Source: Acuticoccus sp039034015 (GTDB taxonomy: Bacteria; Pseudomonadota; Alphaproteobacteria; Rhizobiales; Amorphaceae). From it: 64,000 bases of DNA. Below the pieces are notes generated by a model that searched no databases, was not told the origin of the DNA, and was given only the letters and a program-made list of their open reading frames with translations. The DNA lies in NCBI GenBank assembly GCA_039034015.1, contig JBCCBM010000004.1:124001-188000 (forward strand), in the 5' to 3' direction. Of the stretch, positions 7,504-15,409 are shown in pieces (position 1 is the stretch's first letter; the number at the start of each line of letters is the position of its first letter). The position numbers and the translations under genes are program-made.

Positions 7504-9029
7504 CCGCTGCGGGCGACATCGCCCTTGCGGCGATGGCGAATGGGGGCGACATCGCCTTTGCGGCGATGTCAAAACGCTATGGCGCGGCGACGGTTGTGGA
7601 CGATGTGTCGCTTCGCCTTCGCCCCGGGCGTGTTCACGCGCTAATGGGGGAGAATGGGGCGGGAAAGTCGACGCTCATCAAGTTGATTGCCGGCGTCGTG
7701 CCGGCCGACCGGATGGAGGTGCGGGTGGATGGCGCGCCGCACGCCTTGCGCGGGCCACAGGATGCGGCAGCGCTCGGCTTTCGCTTCATCCACCAGGAGC
7801 TGAACACGGTTCGCGAGCTCTCCGTGGCTGAGAACATCCTGCTGGGGCATGACATGCCGCGGCGGTTTTGGGTTTTGGTGGATTGGCGAGCGATGGCGGC
7901 GCGGGCGCGGGTCGCGCTGGATCGGCTGGGCGCGCCGCACATCGACCCGCGGGCGCTGGCGGGTGAGCTTGCCACCGGCGACCGGATGCTGGTTTCGCTC
8001 GCGGCCGCACTCGTGCCCGATGCCCGGGCGCCCGCGCGGCTCTTCGTGCTCGATGAGCCCACCGCAGCGCTTCAGGATGCGGAGGTGGCACGGCTGTTTG
8101 CCGTCATCAAAGGGCTGACGGCGGCGGGGGCGGCGGTGCTTTATGTGTCGCACCGGATTCCGGAAATTGCGCAGATTTGTGACGATGTGACGGTTTTGCG
8201 CAATGGGCGCCACATCTCCACCCGCCCTATCGCCGAGGCGACGCGGGCGCGGATCATTGAGGACATGACGGGGACGCCCGTCCGCGAGGCGCCCGCAGCA
8301 CCGCCCGCCGTGCCGCGCCGGGGGGCGGTGGTGGCGCAGATTACGGATGGGGCGGCGCCGGGGCTCTCGGGGCTCAAGTTTGCGCTGGGCGAAGGGGAGG
8401 TGATTGGCGTCGCGGGCCTTGCGGGGGCGGGGCAAACGGGGTTGCTGCGGCTCTTCTTGGGCGAGGGACGCGTTGCGGGGGTGGCGCAGTATGCCGGCGG
8501 GCCGCTGCCCCGCTCGCCGGGGGAGGCGTGGCGGCGGGGGGTGGCGAGCGTCCCCCAAGAGCGGCGGTCGGAAGGGTTGATGATGCCCATGGGCGCACGG
8601 CCCAACGCGCTGCTGCCGCACCTTTCGGGCGTTTTTGCGCGCGCGGGGCGGGAGCGGGCGCGGGTCACGTCGCTTGGGACAGCGGTGTCGCTGAAGGCGC
8701 GCTCGCCCGATCAGCCGGTGGCGGAGCTTTCGGGCGGCAACCAGCAAAAGGTGGTGTTCGCGCGCCTTTTGGCCGGGGCGCCAAAACTTTTGTTGCTGGA
8801 GGAGCCGACGCGCGGTGTCGACGTTGGGGCGCGGGCCGAGATCCACGCCCTCATCCGCCGGTTGGTCGCGGGGGGCGCGGGCGCGCTGCTCGCCACCAGC
8901 GATCTGCCGGAGCTTTTGGCGCTGAGCGACCGGGTGTTGATCCTCGACAAGGGGCGGCAGGTGGGGCTTTTGCCGGCGGCACAGCTCACGGAAGGGGCGC
9001 TTTTGTCAAAGCTTGCGGTGGCGGCATGA
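7500..9029 (+). CDS. Sugar ABC importer ATPase, double-domain RbsA/MglA type (system 1)
   Basis: A 509-residue protein with two ABC domains in tandem, energising import of the substrate bound by the preceding protein. Domain 1 has Walker A GENGAGKST (near residue 50) and Walker B LFVLDEPTAA, but its signature reads ELATGDRMLVSLA rather than LSxGxxQ. Domain 2 has a degenerate P-loop (GLAGAGQTG), as is normal for this family, and an intact LSGGNQQKVVFARLL with LLLLEEPTRGVDVG. The GTG start overlaps the preceding stop. The first 23 residues contain an 11-residue near-repeat (GDIALAAM / GDIAFAAM), so an ATG at 7533 is also possible. Confidence 0.9.
   Translation: MTAAGDIALAAMANGGDIAFAAMSKRYGAATVVDDVSLRLRPGRVHALMGENGAGKSTLIKLIAGVVPADRMEVRVDGAPHALRGPQDAAALGFRFIHQELNTVRELSVAENILLGHDMPRRFWVLVDWRAMAARARVALDRLGAPHIDPRALAGELATGDRMLVSLAAALVPDARAPARLFVLDEPTAALQDAEVARLFAVIKGLTAAGAAVLYVSHRIPEIAQICDDVTVLRNGRHISTRPIAEATRARIIEDMTGTPVREAPAAPPAVPRRGAVVAQITDGAAPGLSGLKFALGEGEVIGVAGLAGAGQTGLLRLFLGEGRVAGVAQYAGGPLPRSPGEAWRRGVASVPQERRSEGLMMPMGARPNALLPHLSGVFARAGRERARVTSLGTAVSLKARSPDQPVAELSGGNQQKVVFARLLAGAPKLLLLEEPTRGVDVGARAEIHALIRRLVAGGAGALLATSDLPELLALSDRVLILDKGRQVGLLPAAQLTEGALLSKLAVAA
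7511..7568 (+). repeat. In-frame 25-base direct repeat at the start of the ATPase gene
   Basis: The 25 bases at 7511-7535 recur at 7544-7568 with one mismatch, offset by 33 bases (11 codons). The second copy encodes the normal start of an ABC domain (GDIAFAAMSKRYG). The first copy therefore looks like a small tandem duplication at the N terminus. Each copy carries an in-frame ATG. Confidence 0.85.
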
Positions 9030-9985
9030 TGGTGCGCCTTCGCCAGTCGGGGACGCTCATCGGGCTTGTTCTCATTGTGGCGTTCTTTGCGCTCAACTTG
9101 CCCGATACGTTTTTGACGGCGCGCAATCTTTTGAACATCAGCCAGCAGATTGCGATGCTGGCCGTGATCGCCTTTTCCATGACGGTGGTGATGGTGATGG
9201 GCGACTTCGACCTTTCGGTTGGGTCGATGGCAAGCCTTGCGGGGATTGTGGCGGCCTCGCTGTTTGCGGCCGGCTACCCCGTCCCGGTGGGGCTTTTGGC
9301 GGGGCTTTTGATGGGGCTTTGCGGGGGGCTTCTCAATGGGGCGCTGGTGGCGGTGATCGGCATTTTGCCGTTTGTTGCAACGCTCGGGACGCTCACCGTT
9401 TTCTCGGGCCTTGCCTTCTTCATCAGCGATGGGCGGACGATTTTTGGGCGGGACATTCCGGCCGAGTTCTCTGGCCTTGCGCGCTCGGGCATCCCGCTCG
9501 ACGCGGTTGGGCTCATGGGGCTCAAGGTGCCCTCGCTGACCATAGCGGCGCTGGTGGTTTTGGCGCTCATTTTTGTGACGCTTGAGCACACCACCTATGG
9601 GCGGCGGCTTTACGCCATTGGCGGGAACATTGAGGCGGCGCGGCTTGCGGGGGTGCGGGTGCGGCTCTTGCGCCTGTCGGCGTTTGCGGTGACGGGGGTT
9701 GGCGCGGCGGTTGCGGGGTTGATGCTGGCAAGCCGCGTTGCGTCGGCCAACCCGACGCAAGGGGCGGGGCTGATGCTGGATGCCATCGCCGCCGTCTTCC
9801 TCGGGATGACCATGGGGCGGATGGGCGAGCCGCGGGTGCTTGCAACGCTTGTGGGGGTGTTGATCCTGGGTGTGCTCGACAATGGGCTGACGCAAATGAA
9901 GGTCGACAGCTACATCCGCGAGATGCTGATCGGCGCGATTGTGATTGCGGCGGTGGCAACATCATCGCTCGGCCGGCGGCGGTGA
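9026..9985 (+). CDS. Sugar ABC importer permease, RbsC type (system 1)
   Basis: A 319-residue membrane protein of the BPD_transp_2 family with about 8-10 hydrophobic helices. It carries the conserved MGDFDLSVGSM motif (near residue 60) found after the second helix of ribose/xylose-type permeases, and near the end GVLDNGLTQMKVDSYIREMLIGAIVI. The ATG at 9026 overlaps the ATPase stop (ATGA). It would form the homodimeric channel for the ATPase and binding protein encoded just upstream. Confidence 0.9.
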   Translation: MMVRLRQSGTLIGLVLIVAFFALNLPDTFLTARNLLNISQQIAMLAVIAFSMTVVMVMGDFDLSVGSMASLAGIVAASLFAAGYPVPVGLLAGLLMGLCGGLLNGALVAVIGILPFVATLGTLTVFSGLAFFISDGRTIFGRDIPAEFSGLARSGIPLDAVGLMGLKVPSLTIAALVVLALIFVTLEHTTYGRRLYAIGGNIEAARLAGVRVRLLRLSAFAVTGVGAAVAGLMLASRVASANPTQGAGLMLDAIAAVFLGMTMGRMGEPRVLATLVGVLILGVLDNGLTQMKVDSYIREMLIGAIVIAAVATSSLGRRR

Positions 9986-9998
9986 GGGGGTTTTAGGG

Positions 9999-10973
9999 GT
10001 GAGCGCGATGGGCTCGATCATGGCGGCGGAAATTGCGGAAATCCCGGTGGCGGCGGAGCGGCTTTTGCGGGCCGGAGTGGGGGACGCGCCGCAGGTGGTG
10101 GCGATGGCCAAACCCCATGTGGTGCTGACCTTGGCGCGGGGCTCGTCGGACCATGCGGCGAGCGTCGTGAAGTATGCGATCGAGACGATGGTGGGCGTGC
10201 CGGTCGCCTCGTTCGGGCCCTCGGTGGTGTCGATTTATGGGGCGGCGACCATGCCGGTGCGTGCGGTGGTGGTTGTCATCAGCCAGTCGGGCGCGAGCGT
10301 TGACCTTTTGCGTGCGGCGGAGCGGTTGCAGGCGGGGGGCGCGCCGGTGGTGGCGCTCACCAACCGCACCGACAGCCCGCTGGCGGCGATGGCCGATGCG
10401 GTGGTGGATCTTTCCGCCGGGCCGGAGCGGGCGGTGGCGGCGACGAAAAGTTTTGTGAATTCGGTGCTGGCGGGGCTGATGCTGGTGGCGGCGTGGTCGG
10501 GCAATGGTGCGCTGTCTGCGGCGTTGGAGCGGTTGCCGGGGGCGCTTGCCGGCGGGACGGGTGAGGGGCTCGGCGCGCTTGAAGGTGCGGACAAGGCGAT
10601 GGTGGTGGGGCGCGGGCCGGGCTTTGGCATTGCGCAGGAGATGGCGCTGAAGCTGATTGAGCTTTGCGGCATCCAGGCGCTTGCCTATAGCGGGGCGGAG
10701 ATGCTCCACGGGCCGCGCCGGTTGATTGGGCCAGGCTACCCGGTGATCACGGTGGAGGGGGGCGCGCGGGGCGGGCTCTCTGAGGCGAACGCTGCGCTGG
10801 AGGCCCAGGGGGCGCGGGTGTTTCGTGCGCCATCGGGGGTCGCGGGGCACTTCTTGGCCGAGCCGCTGCTTGCGATGCCTTGGTTTTATGGCGCCGTTGA
10901 GGCGCTGTCCCGGGCGCGGGGGAATGACCCGGACCGGCCGCCGCACCTCATGAAAGAGACGGTCACGGTGTAG
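9999..10973 (+). CDS. SIS-domain sugar isomerase/deaminase (GlmS C-terminal-like, NagB-II/AgaS group)
   Basis: A 324-residue protein with two SIS phosphosugar-binding domains. Seen: LTLARGSSDHAASVVKYAIE (SIS 1), ISQSGASVDLL, TNRTDSPLAAMAD, SFVNSVL, and in SIS 2 MVVGRGPGFGIAQEMALKL and SGAEMLHGP. It ends with the family tail NDPDRPPHLMKETVTV. Relatives act on amino-sugar phosphates (deaminase/isomerase such as NagB-II or AgaS) or are the isomerase half of GlmS without the glutaminase part. Together with the kinase and importer upstream, it suggests that the imported compound carries an amino group or becomes a ketose phosphate. The start is GTG 9999 or ATG 10008. Its 3' end overlaps the convergent gene by 11 bases. 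Confidence 0.82.
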   Translation: MSAMGSIMAAEIAEIPVAAERLLRAGVGDAPQVVAMAKPHVVLTLARGSSDHAASVVKYAIETMVGVPVASFGPSVVSIYGAATMPVRAVVVVISQSGASVDLLRAAERLQAGGAPVVALTNRTDSPLAAMADAVVDLSAGPERAVAATKSFVNSVLAGLMLVAAWSGNGALSAALERLPGALAGGTGEGLGALEGADKAMVVGRGPGFGIAQEMALKLIELCGIQALAYSGAEMLHGPRRLIGPGYPVITVEGGARGGLSEANAALEAQGARVFRAPSGVAGHFLAEPLLAMPWFYGAVEALSRARGNDPDRPPHLMKETVTV

Positions 10974-11991
10974 CGAAAAATGCGCCGTTGAAGGGGCGTG
11001 CGCATTGGTGGCCGTTGGCGCCGGTGACGTGGAGGGTGTCCGCGGTTGTGGTGACCTCGGCGACGGGCTCGTCGGCGGGCCAGGGGAGGGCGCCGATCAC
11101 GTGGCGCACGCTGACGGTGCCGCCAAGGGTGAGGGCAGCGCCGGCCATGGCGTCACCGGGCGGGAGGAGGGCGCCGGCAACGCCCTCTTCAACGCCGAGG
11201 CAACCGTAGTGGCGGCTTGACCAGGGGGCGTAGTCGCGCCCGCCGTTGGAGTGCCACAGCATCGTCATGGGGAGCATTGCGGCGTTGCGCAGGGAGAGGA
11301 AGAGGTTGCCCTCTGCGCGGGTGACGGCGGTCCAGCCAAGGCCATCGCCCGCCTCGATGGCGATCACAAAATCTTCGTGGCGGGGGGCCCAGGGGTAGCG
11401 TGTGAGGTCCACGGGGCCAGACATGCCTGGGAATACGGCGGGGTTTTGTGTGGTTGCGGGATAGGTGAGGGCGCTGCGGCCGCGGGCGGGGTCACTCTCC
11501 TGGGGGTGTTGGGGCGTTTGCCAGCGGGCTTTTGGCGACACGCGGATGAGGCCGCCGCGGGGGAGCGCGACGTTGGCGTGGTTGGCAACGGCGATTGCGC
11601 CTTCGCCGCCGGCAAAGGTGTGGGTCTGGTAGACGAAGGGGTGATTGTCGCAAAGGGCGAGCGTTTTGGTGAGCGTTGCGCCGAAGACGGGGCGGTCGAG
11701 CCGGGCGGTGAGGGTGTTTGGCGTTTGGGCGACCACCGTCCAAGGGCTGTTGGGGGGGAAGCCGTGGAGGGGCGAGGCGCCCTCGTGCCCCCCGAAGGGG
11801 GCGCAGAAAAAATCACCGCCGAGGGTGGCAAGATGGGGGGCAGCGCCGGGCGGCATGGGGGCGCCGGTGCCCACCCATGGGGCCGTATGGAGGGGCGTGA
11901 TGGTGGCGCCGTCGGTGACGGTGAAGGTGACGAGTTGGCCGAGCGCCGGGTCGAATGTGAGCGTCGTTGGCGCAGCGGCGATTTCGATCAT
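10963..11991 (-). CDS. Aldose-1-epimerase-like protein
   Basis: A 342-residue protein that looks like the galactose-mutarotase fold. It is all-beta in character, with GGDFFCAPFGGHEGASPLHG resembling the sugar-binding loop (N/G-x-HGxP-type region), then SPWTVV, and RPVFGATLTKTLAL in the middle strand region. The similarity to canonical GalM is remote, and catalytic histidine/glutamate assignment is not secure. It ends a LacI-MocD-MocE operon: the mocE stop and its ATG overlap by 4 bases (ATGA), so the product probably works on the same substrate, perhaps by anomer or ring handling. Family call moderate; specific reaction unknown. Confidence 0.6.
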   Translation of the reverse strand: MIEIAAAPTTLTFDPALGQLVTFTVTDGATITPLHTAPWVGTGAPMPPGAAPHLATLGGDFFCAPFGGHEGASPLHGFPPNSPWTVVAQTPNTLTARLDRPVFGATLTKTLALCDNHPFVYQTHTFAGGEGAIAVANHANVALPRGGLIRVSPKARWQTPQHPQESDPARGRSALTYPATTQNPAVFPGMSGPVDLTRYPWAPRHEDFVIAIEAGDGLGWTAVTRAEGNLFLSLRNAAMLPMTMLWHSNGGRDYAPWSSRHYGCLGVEEGVAGALLPPGDAMAGAALTLGGTVSVRHVIGALPWPADEPVAEVTTTADTLHVTGANGHQCARPFNGAFFATP

Positions 11992-12299
11992 GGCACGTTG
12001 ACCAAGAGGCGGCCGGCTTCGACCTTGGTTTCGTAGGTTTTGAGCGGCTCACAGGCGGGCGCGCGCAAGACTTTGCCCGTGCGATAGTCAAAGCGGGCGT
12101 TGTGTTTTGGGCATTCGATCTCAAAATCCATGACGAGACCGTTGGAGAGGGGCACCCGTTCGTGGGTGCAAAGGCCATCGGTGCAGTAAAACGCGCCGTC
12201 GAAGCCGTGGTAGAGCGCGTAAATGTGGCCGCCGTGGTTCCAGCGGATGACGTCTTCTTCTTCAATGTCCTCGGTGGCGCAGGCGTCGACGAAGGGCAT
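11988..12299 (-). CDS. mocE: MocE-like Rieske [2Fe-2S] ferredoxin
   Basis: A 103-residue soluble Rieske protein. Cluster ligands are the pairs C44-x-H46 (GLCTHE) and C63-x2-H66 (ECPKHN), and the pattern GLVMDFEIECPKHNARFDYRTGKVLRAP is characteristic of the MocE group of ferredoxins. In rhizobial rhizopine catabolism MocE feeds electrons to MocD, a membrane oxygenase proposed to demethylate 3-O-methyl-scyllo-inosamine. Here it lies 1 base after the mocD-like stop and overlaps the epimerase-like gene. No matching ferredoxin reductase (MocF) is in the window. The family is firm; the substrate is inferred. Confidence 0.85.
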   Translation of the reverse strand: MPFVDACATEDIEEEDVIRWNHGGHIYALYHGFDGAFYCTDGLCTHERVPLSNGLVMDFEIECPKHNARFDYRTGKVLRAPACEPLKTYETKVEAGRLLVNVP

Positions 12300-12300
12300 G

Positions 12301-13425
12301 TTAGGCGCGCTCCCGCTCGGGGAGCGTGTCGTGGAGGTGCGCGCAGTAGGGTTTTGCGGTGGGGGGCAGGGCTTTTTGGATGAAGTGGGTTGGGTCGCGG
12401 CGCTGGATCATCACGGCGGCAAACACTTCGCGGTAGGCGTCCCAAATGGAGGTGTTGGGAGCGGGAAGGTCGTGCTTGATGGTCTCGTGGAGTTTGGGGA
12501 GCGAATAGTAGGGCACCATGGGGAACATATGATGCTCCACATGGTAATTCATATTCCAATAGAGCCAACGACTGATGGGGTTGATGAGGACGGTGCGCGA
12601 ATTCAGTCGATGGTCGAGCACGTTTTCGGCAAGGCCGCCATGCTGGAGAAGGCCTGTCATCACAAAATGCCAGCAGCCATAAATCCGCGGGCCGCCGATG
12701 AGGAGGAGCGGGATGGCGGACTGCCAGCCGAAGCCAAGGGCAAGCATTGTGGCGGTTGCGGCAAGGGTGGCGGCGTAGATCGCCATGTGGATGCGGGCGG
12801 CGAAGATGGCGTTGGGGCGTTCGCGCGCGGGGATGTAGTCGGCCTCGTCGGGGGTGAAGCGGCCGGCGGCGTTCCGGGCGAGGGTTTTGAGTGATTGCAC
12901 GGTGTCGACAATGCCGATGAAGGCGAGGGCTTTGAGCGCCAGGCGCACAGGGTGCATGAAGGCAATTTCGGGGTCGCGGCCGACGATGATGGTGTCGGTG
13001 TGGTGGCGCGCGTGGCTCCACCGCCAGCTCACGGGGTTTCGCATGATTTGGAATGAGGCGATCTGGTAGACGACATCGTTCATCCAGCGGGTGCGAAAGG
13101 CCGTGCCGTGGCCGCATTCGTGCCATCGGCTGTCGCAGGCGGACCCGTAGACGACGCCGTAGGCAAGCCACACGGGAACCGCGAAGAGTGTGCCCCAGAG
13201 CGCGATGCCGGCGATGGCGAGGGCGATGTGGAGGGCAATCCAGAGCGCTGTGTCGCGAAGGGCCGGGCCGTCGCGCCGCTGCATCAATGCTTTCATGGTC
13301 TTGCGGGGGACGTCGCTGTGGTACCACTGGGCCGCGGAAAGGCCGGCGGCCACCGCGCGGTCGGCGGCGGGGCCACTCAGCGCATAGTCGGCTGCGGTGC
13401 GGGGGGCAAGGGCAGCGTCAGCCAT
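12301..13425 (-). CDS. mocD: MocD-like membrane di-iron oxygenase (fatty-acid-desaturase superfamily)
   Basis: A 374-residue integral membrane oxygenase with the three histidine boxes of the desaturase/hydroxylase superfamily: HECGH (102-106), HARHH (138-142) and HVEHH (295-299), plus QHGG near 262. Hydrophobic helices lie around 60-95 and 210-255. Its operon partner is a MocE-like Rieske ferredoxin, the same pairing as rhizobial mocD-mocE, where the pair is proposed to act in the first, O-demethylating step of rhizopine use. A plain lipid desaturase is the alternative, but the setting (LacI, epimerase-like protein, sugar importer, MocA-type dehydrogenases) argues for a small polar substrate. 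The ATG at 13425 overlaps the lacI stop by 8 bases. Confidence 0.78.
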   Translation of the reverse strand: MADAALAPRTAADYALSGPAADRAVAAGLSAAQWYHSDVPRKTMKALMQRRDGPALRDTALWIALHIALAIAGIALWGTLFAVPVWLAYGVVYGSACDSRWHECGHGTAFRTRWMNDVVYQIASFQIMRNPVSWRWSHARHHTDTIIVGRDPEIAFMHPVRLALKALAFIGIVDTVQSLKTLARNAAGRFTPDEADYIPARERPNAIFAARIHMAIYAATLAATATMLALGFGWQSAIPLLLIGGPRIYGCWHFVMTGLLQHGGLAENVLDHRLNSRTVLINPISRWLYWNMNYHVEHHMFPMVPYYSLPKLHETIKHDLPAPNTSIWDAYREVFAAVMIQRRDPTHFIQKALPPTAKPYCAHLHDTLPERERA

Positions 13426-14458
13426 GGCGGGGCGACCTTGTGTTGGGTGGGGCGGTGCTGGCCCGCACCACAAGTTCGACGGGGACGGGCGGCTCGTCAC
13501 CGGGGGCGGTGCCGTTTTCAAGGGCGGCGCGCAGGAGGGTGGCGGCGCGGCGGCCTAGGCGCAACCGATCCTGCCGGATGGTGGTGAGGGCGGGGACGTA
13601 AAACTCTGACATTTCAATGTCGTCAAAGCCGATGACCGAGATGTCGTCGGGCACGCGAAGACCGCCAGCGTGGAGGCCCGCGATGAGGCCGAAGGCGACC
13701 ATGTCGGCCGAGCAGAAGACGGCGGTGGGCCGCTCGTCCATGGCGAGGATCTTTTGCGCGGCCTCGTGGCCGGATTTGAGCGAAAAGTCGCCGCGCAGGA
13801 TCCAGTCGGCGCGGGCAGCGCACGAGAGGCGCGTGCGCTCAGTCACCATGCCCTCGCGCCGGGCGGCCGTCAGAACGTTGCCCTCGGGGCCTGTGATGTG
13901 GGCAATTTTGGTGTGGCCGAGGGCGTTCAGATGGCGCACGGCCTGGCGGGCACCGTCGGCATTGTCACTGGCAAGGACAGGGAAGCGCTCGCCCTCCACC
14001 CATTCGCACAGGAAGACGACGCGCGTCTGGGCGCCCATGGCGCGGCAGGCCGTTAGCGCGGCGCGGGGGAGGCCGCCGTCGAGCACGATGGCGCCGTCGA
14101 TGCGGTTGTTGAGGAAGTTGTCGGCAAGGGTCCGTTCGGTGACGGGGTTGCGCTCCGTGTCCAGGATGAGGACGGCATAGTCGGAGCCGGAAAAACCTTC
14201 GGAGATGCCGGCAAGGATCTCTGAATAAAAGGGTTTTCCAAGGTTGGGGACCAGGACGAGGACGGCGTTGGCGCGCTGGAGGCGAAGGTTTCGCGCGGCC
14301 TGGTTGACCCTGTAGCCGGTGCGGCGGATGGCGTCGCGCACCATGGTGCGGGTGGGTTCGGCGACCCGCTCCGGGTGGGTGAGGACGCGGCTCACGGTGG
14401 CGGTGGAGACGTTGGCCGACCGGGCGACATCGTGGATGGTGGCGGCCTTCTGGATCAT
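13418..14458 (-). CDS. LacI-family transcriptional regulator (regulator 1)
   Basis: A 346-residue LacI/GalR regulator. The N-terminal HTH is clear (ATIHDVARSANVSTATVSRVL, with hinge helix around RRTGYRVNQAARNLR), followed by a periplasmic-binding-protein-like effector domain with DGAIVLDGG, ASDNADGARQAVRHL, SADMVAFGLIAGL and VIGFDDIEMSEF. It is the first gene of the mocDE-epimerase operon and divergent from the SDR/importer operon. Two palindromes of LacI type lie in the shared upstream region, so it most likely controls both directions in response to the catabolised sugar or cyclitol. Confidence 0.92.
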   Translation of the reverse strand: MIQKAATIHDVARSANVSTATVSRVLTHPERVAEPTRTMVRDAIRRTGYRVNQAARNLRLQRANAVLVLVPNLGKPFYSEILAGISEGFSGSDYAVLILDTERNPVTERTLADNFLNNRIDGAIVLDGGLPRAALTACRAMGAQTRVVFLCEWVEGERFPVLASDNADGARQAVRHLNALGHTKIAHITGPEGNVLTAARREGMVTERTRLSCAARADWILRGDFSLKSGHEAAQKILAMDERPTAVFCSADMVAFGLIAGLHAGGLRVPDDISVIGFDDIEMSEFYVPALTTIRQDRLRLGRRAATLLRAALENGTAPGDEPPVPVELVVRASTAPPNTRSPRHG

Positions 14459-14499
14459 CTGGCGAGTTGGATCATCGTGTGATGCCTTCCGCGGCCGGG

Positions 14500-14529
14500 T
14501 TGACAGGCCTCAAGTTCGGTGCCGATACT
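14500..14529 (+). promoter_or_regulatory. Putative promoter of the SDR/importer operon
   Basis: A consensus -35 TTGACA (14500-14505) is followed after 18 bases by GATACT (14524-14529). The distal palindrome begins at the last base of that -10-like box. This arrangement would let the LacI-family protein block transcription start. It is about 120 bases upstream of the SDR start, leaving a leader that contains the second palindrome. Confidence 0.5.
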
Positions 14530-14542
14530 GTAAACGATTACA
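14529..14542. promoter_or_regulatory. LacI-family operator O1
   Basis: The 14-mer TGTAAACGATTACA is an interrupted palindrome (12 of 14 positions symmetric) with the central CG typical of LacI-family sites. Its centre is 43 bases from that of O2, close to four helical turns, so a dimer pair could loop or bind cooperatively. Confidence 0.7.
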
Positions 14543-14571
14543 CAGCGCGGCGTCTACTGATCGCGCAAAGA

Positions 14572-14585
14572 TGTAAAGCTTTACA
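14572..14585. promoter_or_regulatory. LacI-family operator O2
   Basis: TGTAAAGCTTTACA is a perfect 14-base palindrome and shares TGTAAA...TTACA with O1. It lies in the leader between promoter and SDR gene. A degraded relative, TGTGAAGCTTTGGA, is found at 15389-15402 just before the first Gfo/Idh/MocA gene. Confidence 0.75.
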
Positions 14586-14621
14586 CGCTGCGGTTTGACG
14601 CTTGCAGCGGGGAGGAAACCT

Positions 14622-14651
14622 GTGCGGCTTGCTTTGCCAGGCGCCCGGTGA
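14622..14651 (+). CDS. Possible 9-codon leader reading frame
   Basis: GTG at 14622 opens a 9-codon frame (MRLALPGAR) that stops with TGA at 14649-14651, overlapping the SDR GTG start. A near-perfect ribosome-binding site (GGAGGAAAC) precedes it by only 2 bases, a shorter gap than is normal for GTG 14622. It may therefore serve another start. Purely a sequence observation; it could be a coupling device or chance. Confidence 0.25.
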   Translation: MRLALPGAR

Positions 14652-15376
14652 CGCGGGCCGCCGCCTTTGACTTTTCCGGCGCGCGGGTTGCCGTGATTGG
14701 CGCAAGCCGCGGGGGGATTGGCGCGTCCATCGCCCGCGCTTTCCAAGATTCTGGGGCAGCGGTTGCAATCACCGGGGTGGAGCCGGCGCCAGCGGCGGAG
14801 GATGCGACGCGGTTTGACTACACGCCCCTTGATGTCACCGATGCGGCGGCAGTGGATGACTTTGCCACATCGTTCGACCAGCTTGATGTGTTGGTGAATT
14901 GCGCCGCGATCACCAAGCGCGGTGAAGAGATGGCGCCTGATTTTTTTGCGCACGTCTTGAATGTGAACCTCACGGGTTCGTTCCGCTGTGCGGCGGCGCT
15001 CCATGGCGCGCTGCGGGCGGCGCGGGGCCGCGTCATCAACATTGCGAGCATGTATGCGCGCTTTGGTTCGCCGCGAAACCCCGCCTATGGCGCGTCCAAG
15101 GCGGGGGTGGAGCAGCTGACAAAATCGCTCGCCATTGCGTGGGCGGGGGATGGGATTGGGGTCAACGCCATCGCGCCCGGGTTCATCGTGACCGAGCAAT
15201 CGGCCCGGGCGCGGGAAGATCCGGCATTCACAAAAGCGGTTGAGGCGCGCACGCCCGTGGGGCGTTGGGGGCAACCTGATGATATCGCTGGGCTTGCGCT
15301 GTTTTTGGGCTCCAGCGCATCACAGTTCATCACGGGTCAATGCTTTTCCGTGGATGGGGGATATTCTGTTGTGTGA
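14648..15376 (+). CDS. Short-chain dehydrogenase/reductase
   Basis: A 242-residue classical SDR that oxidises or reduces an alcohol/ketone with NAD(P). Seen: the nucleotide-binding GASRGGIG (near residue 18), NCAAI, catalytic Ser region NIASMYARFG, active-site YGASK (near 145), and the C-terminal GQCFSVDGGYS. It is the first gene of the plus-strand operon. The start is a GTG at 14648 with no good ribosome-binding site of its own. A strong site (GGAGGAAAC, 14611-14619) instead precedes a tiny reading frame ending right at this GTG. Confidence 0.9.
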   Translation: MTRAAAFDFSGARVAVIGASRGGIGASIARAFQDSGAAVAITGVEPAPAAEDATRFDYTPLDVTDAAAVDDFATSFDQLDVLVNCAAITKRGEEMAPDFFAHVLNVNLTGSFRCAAALHGALRAARGRVINIASMYARFGSPRNPAYGASKAGVEQLTKSLAIAWAGDGIGVNAIAPGFIVTEQSARAREDPAFTKAVEARTPVGRWGQPDDIAGLALFLGSSASQFITGQCFSVDGGYSVV

Positions 15377-15409
15377 CTGTGGCGCTGATGTGAAGCTTTG
15401 GATGTTGTG

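Noticed and set aside
8528..9985. A 485-codon version of the first permease
   Set aside because: The first 166 codons overlap the ATPase gene and have no permease character. The real start is ATG 9026.
12301..13425. Plain fatty-acid desaturase acting on membrane lipids
   Set aside because: The adjacent MocE-type ferredoxin, LacI regulator and sugar/cyclitol genes make a MocD-type role likelier. It remains the main alternative.
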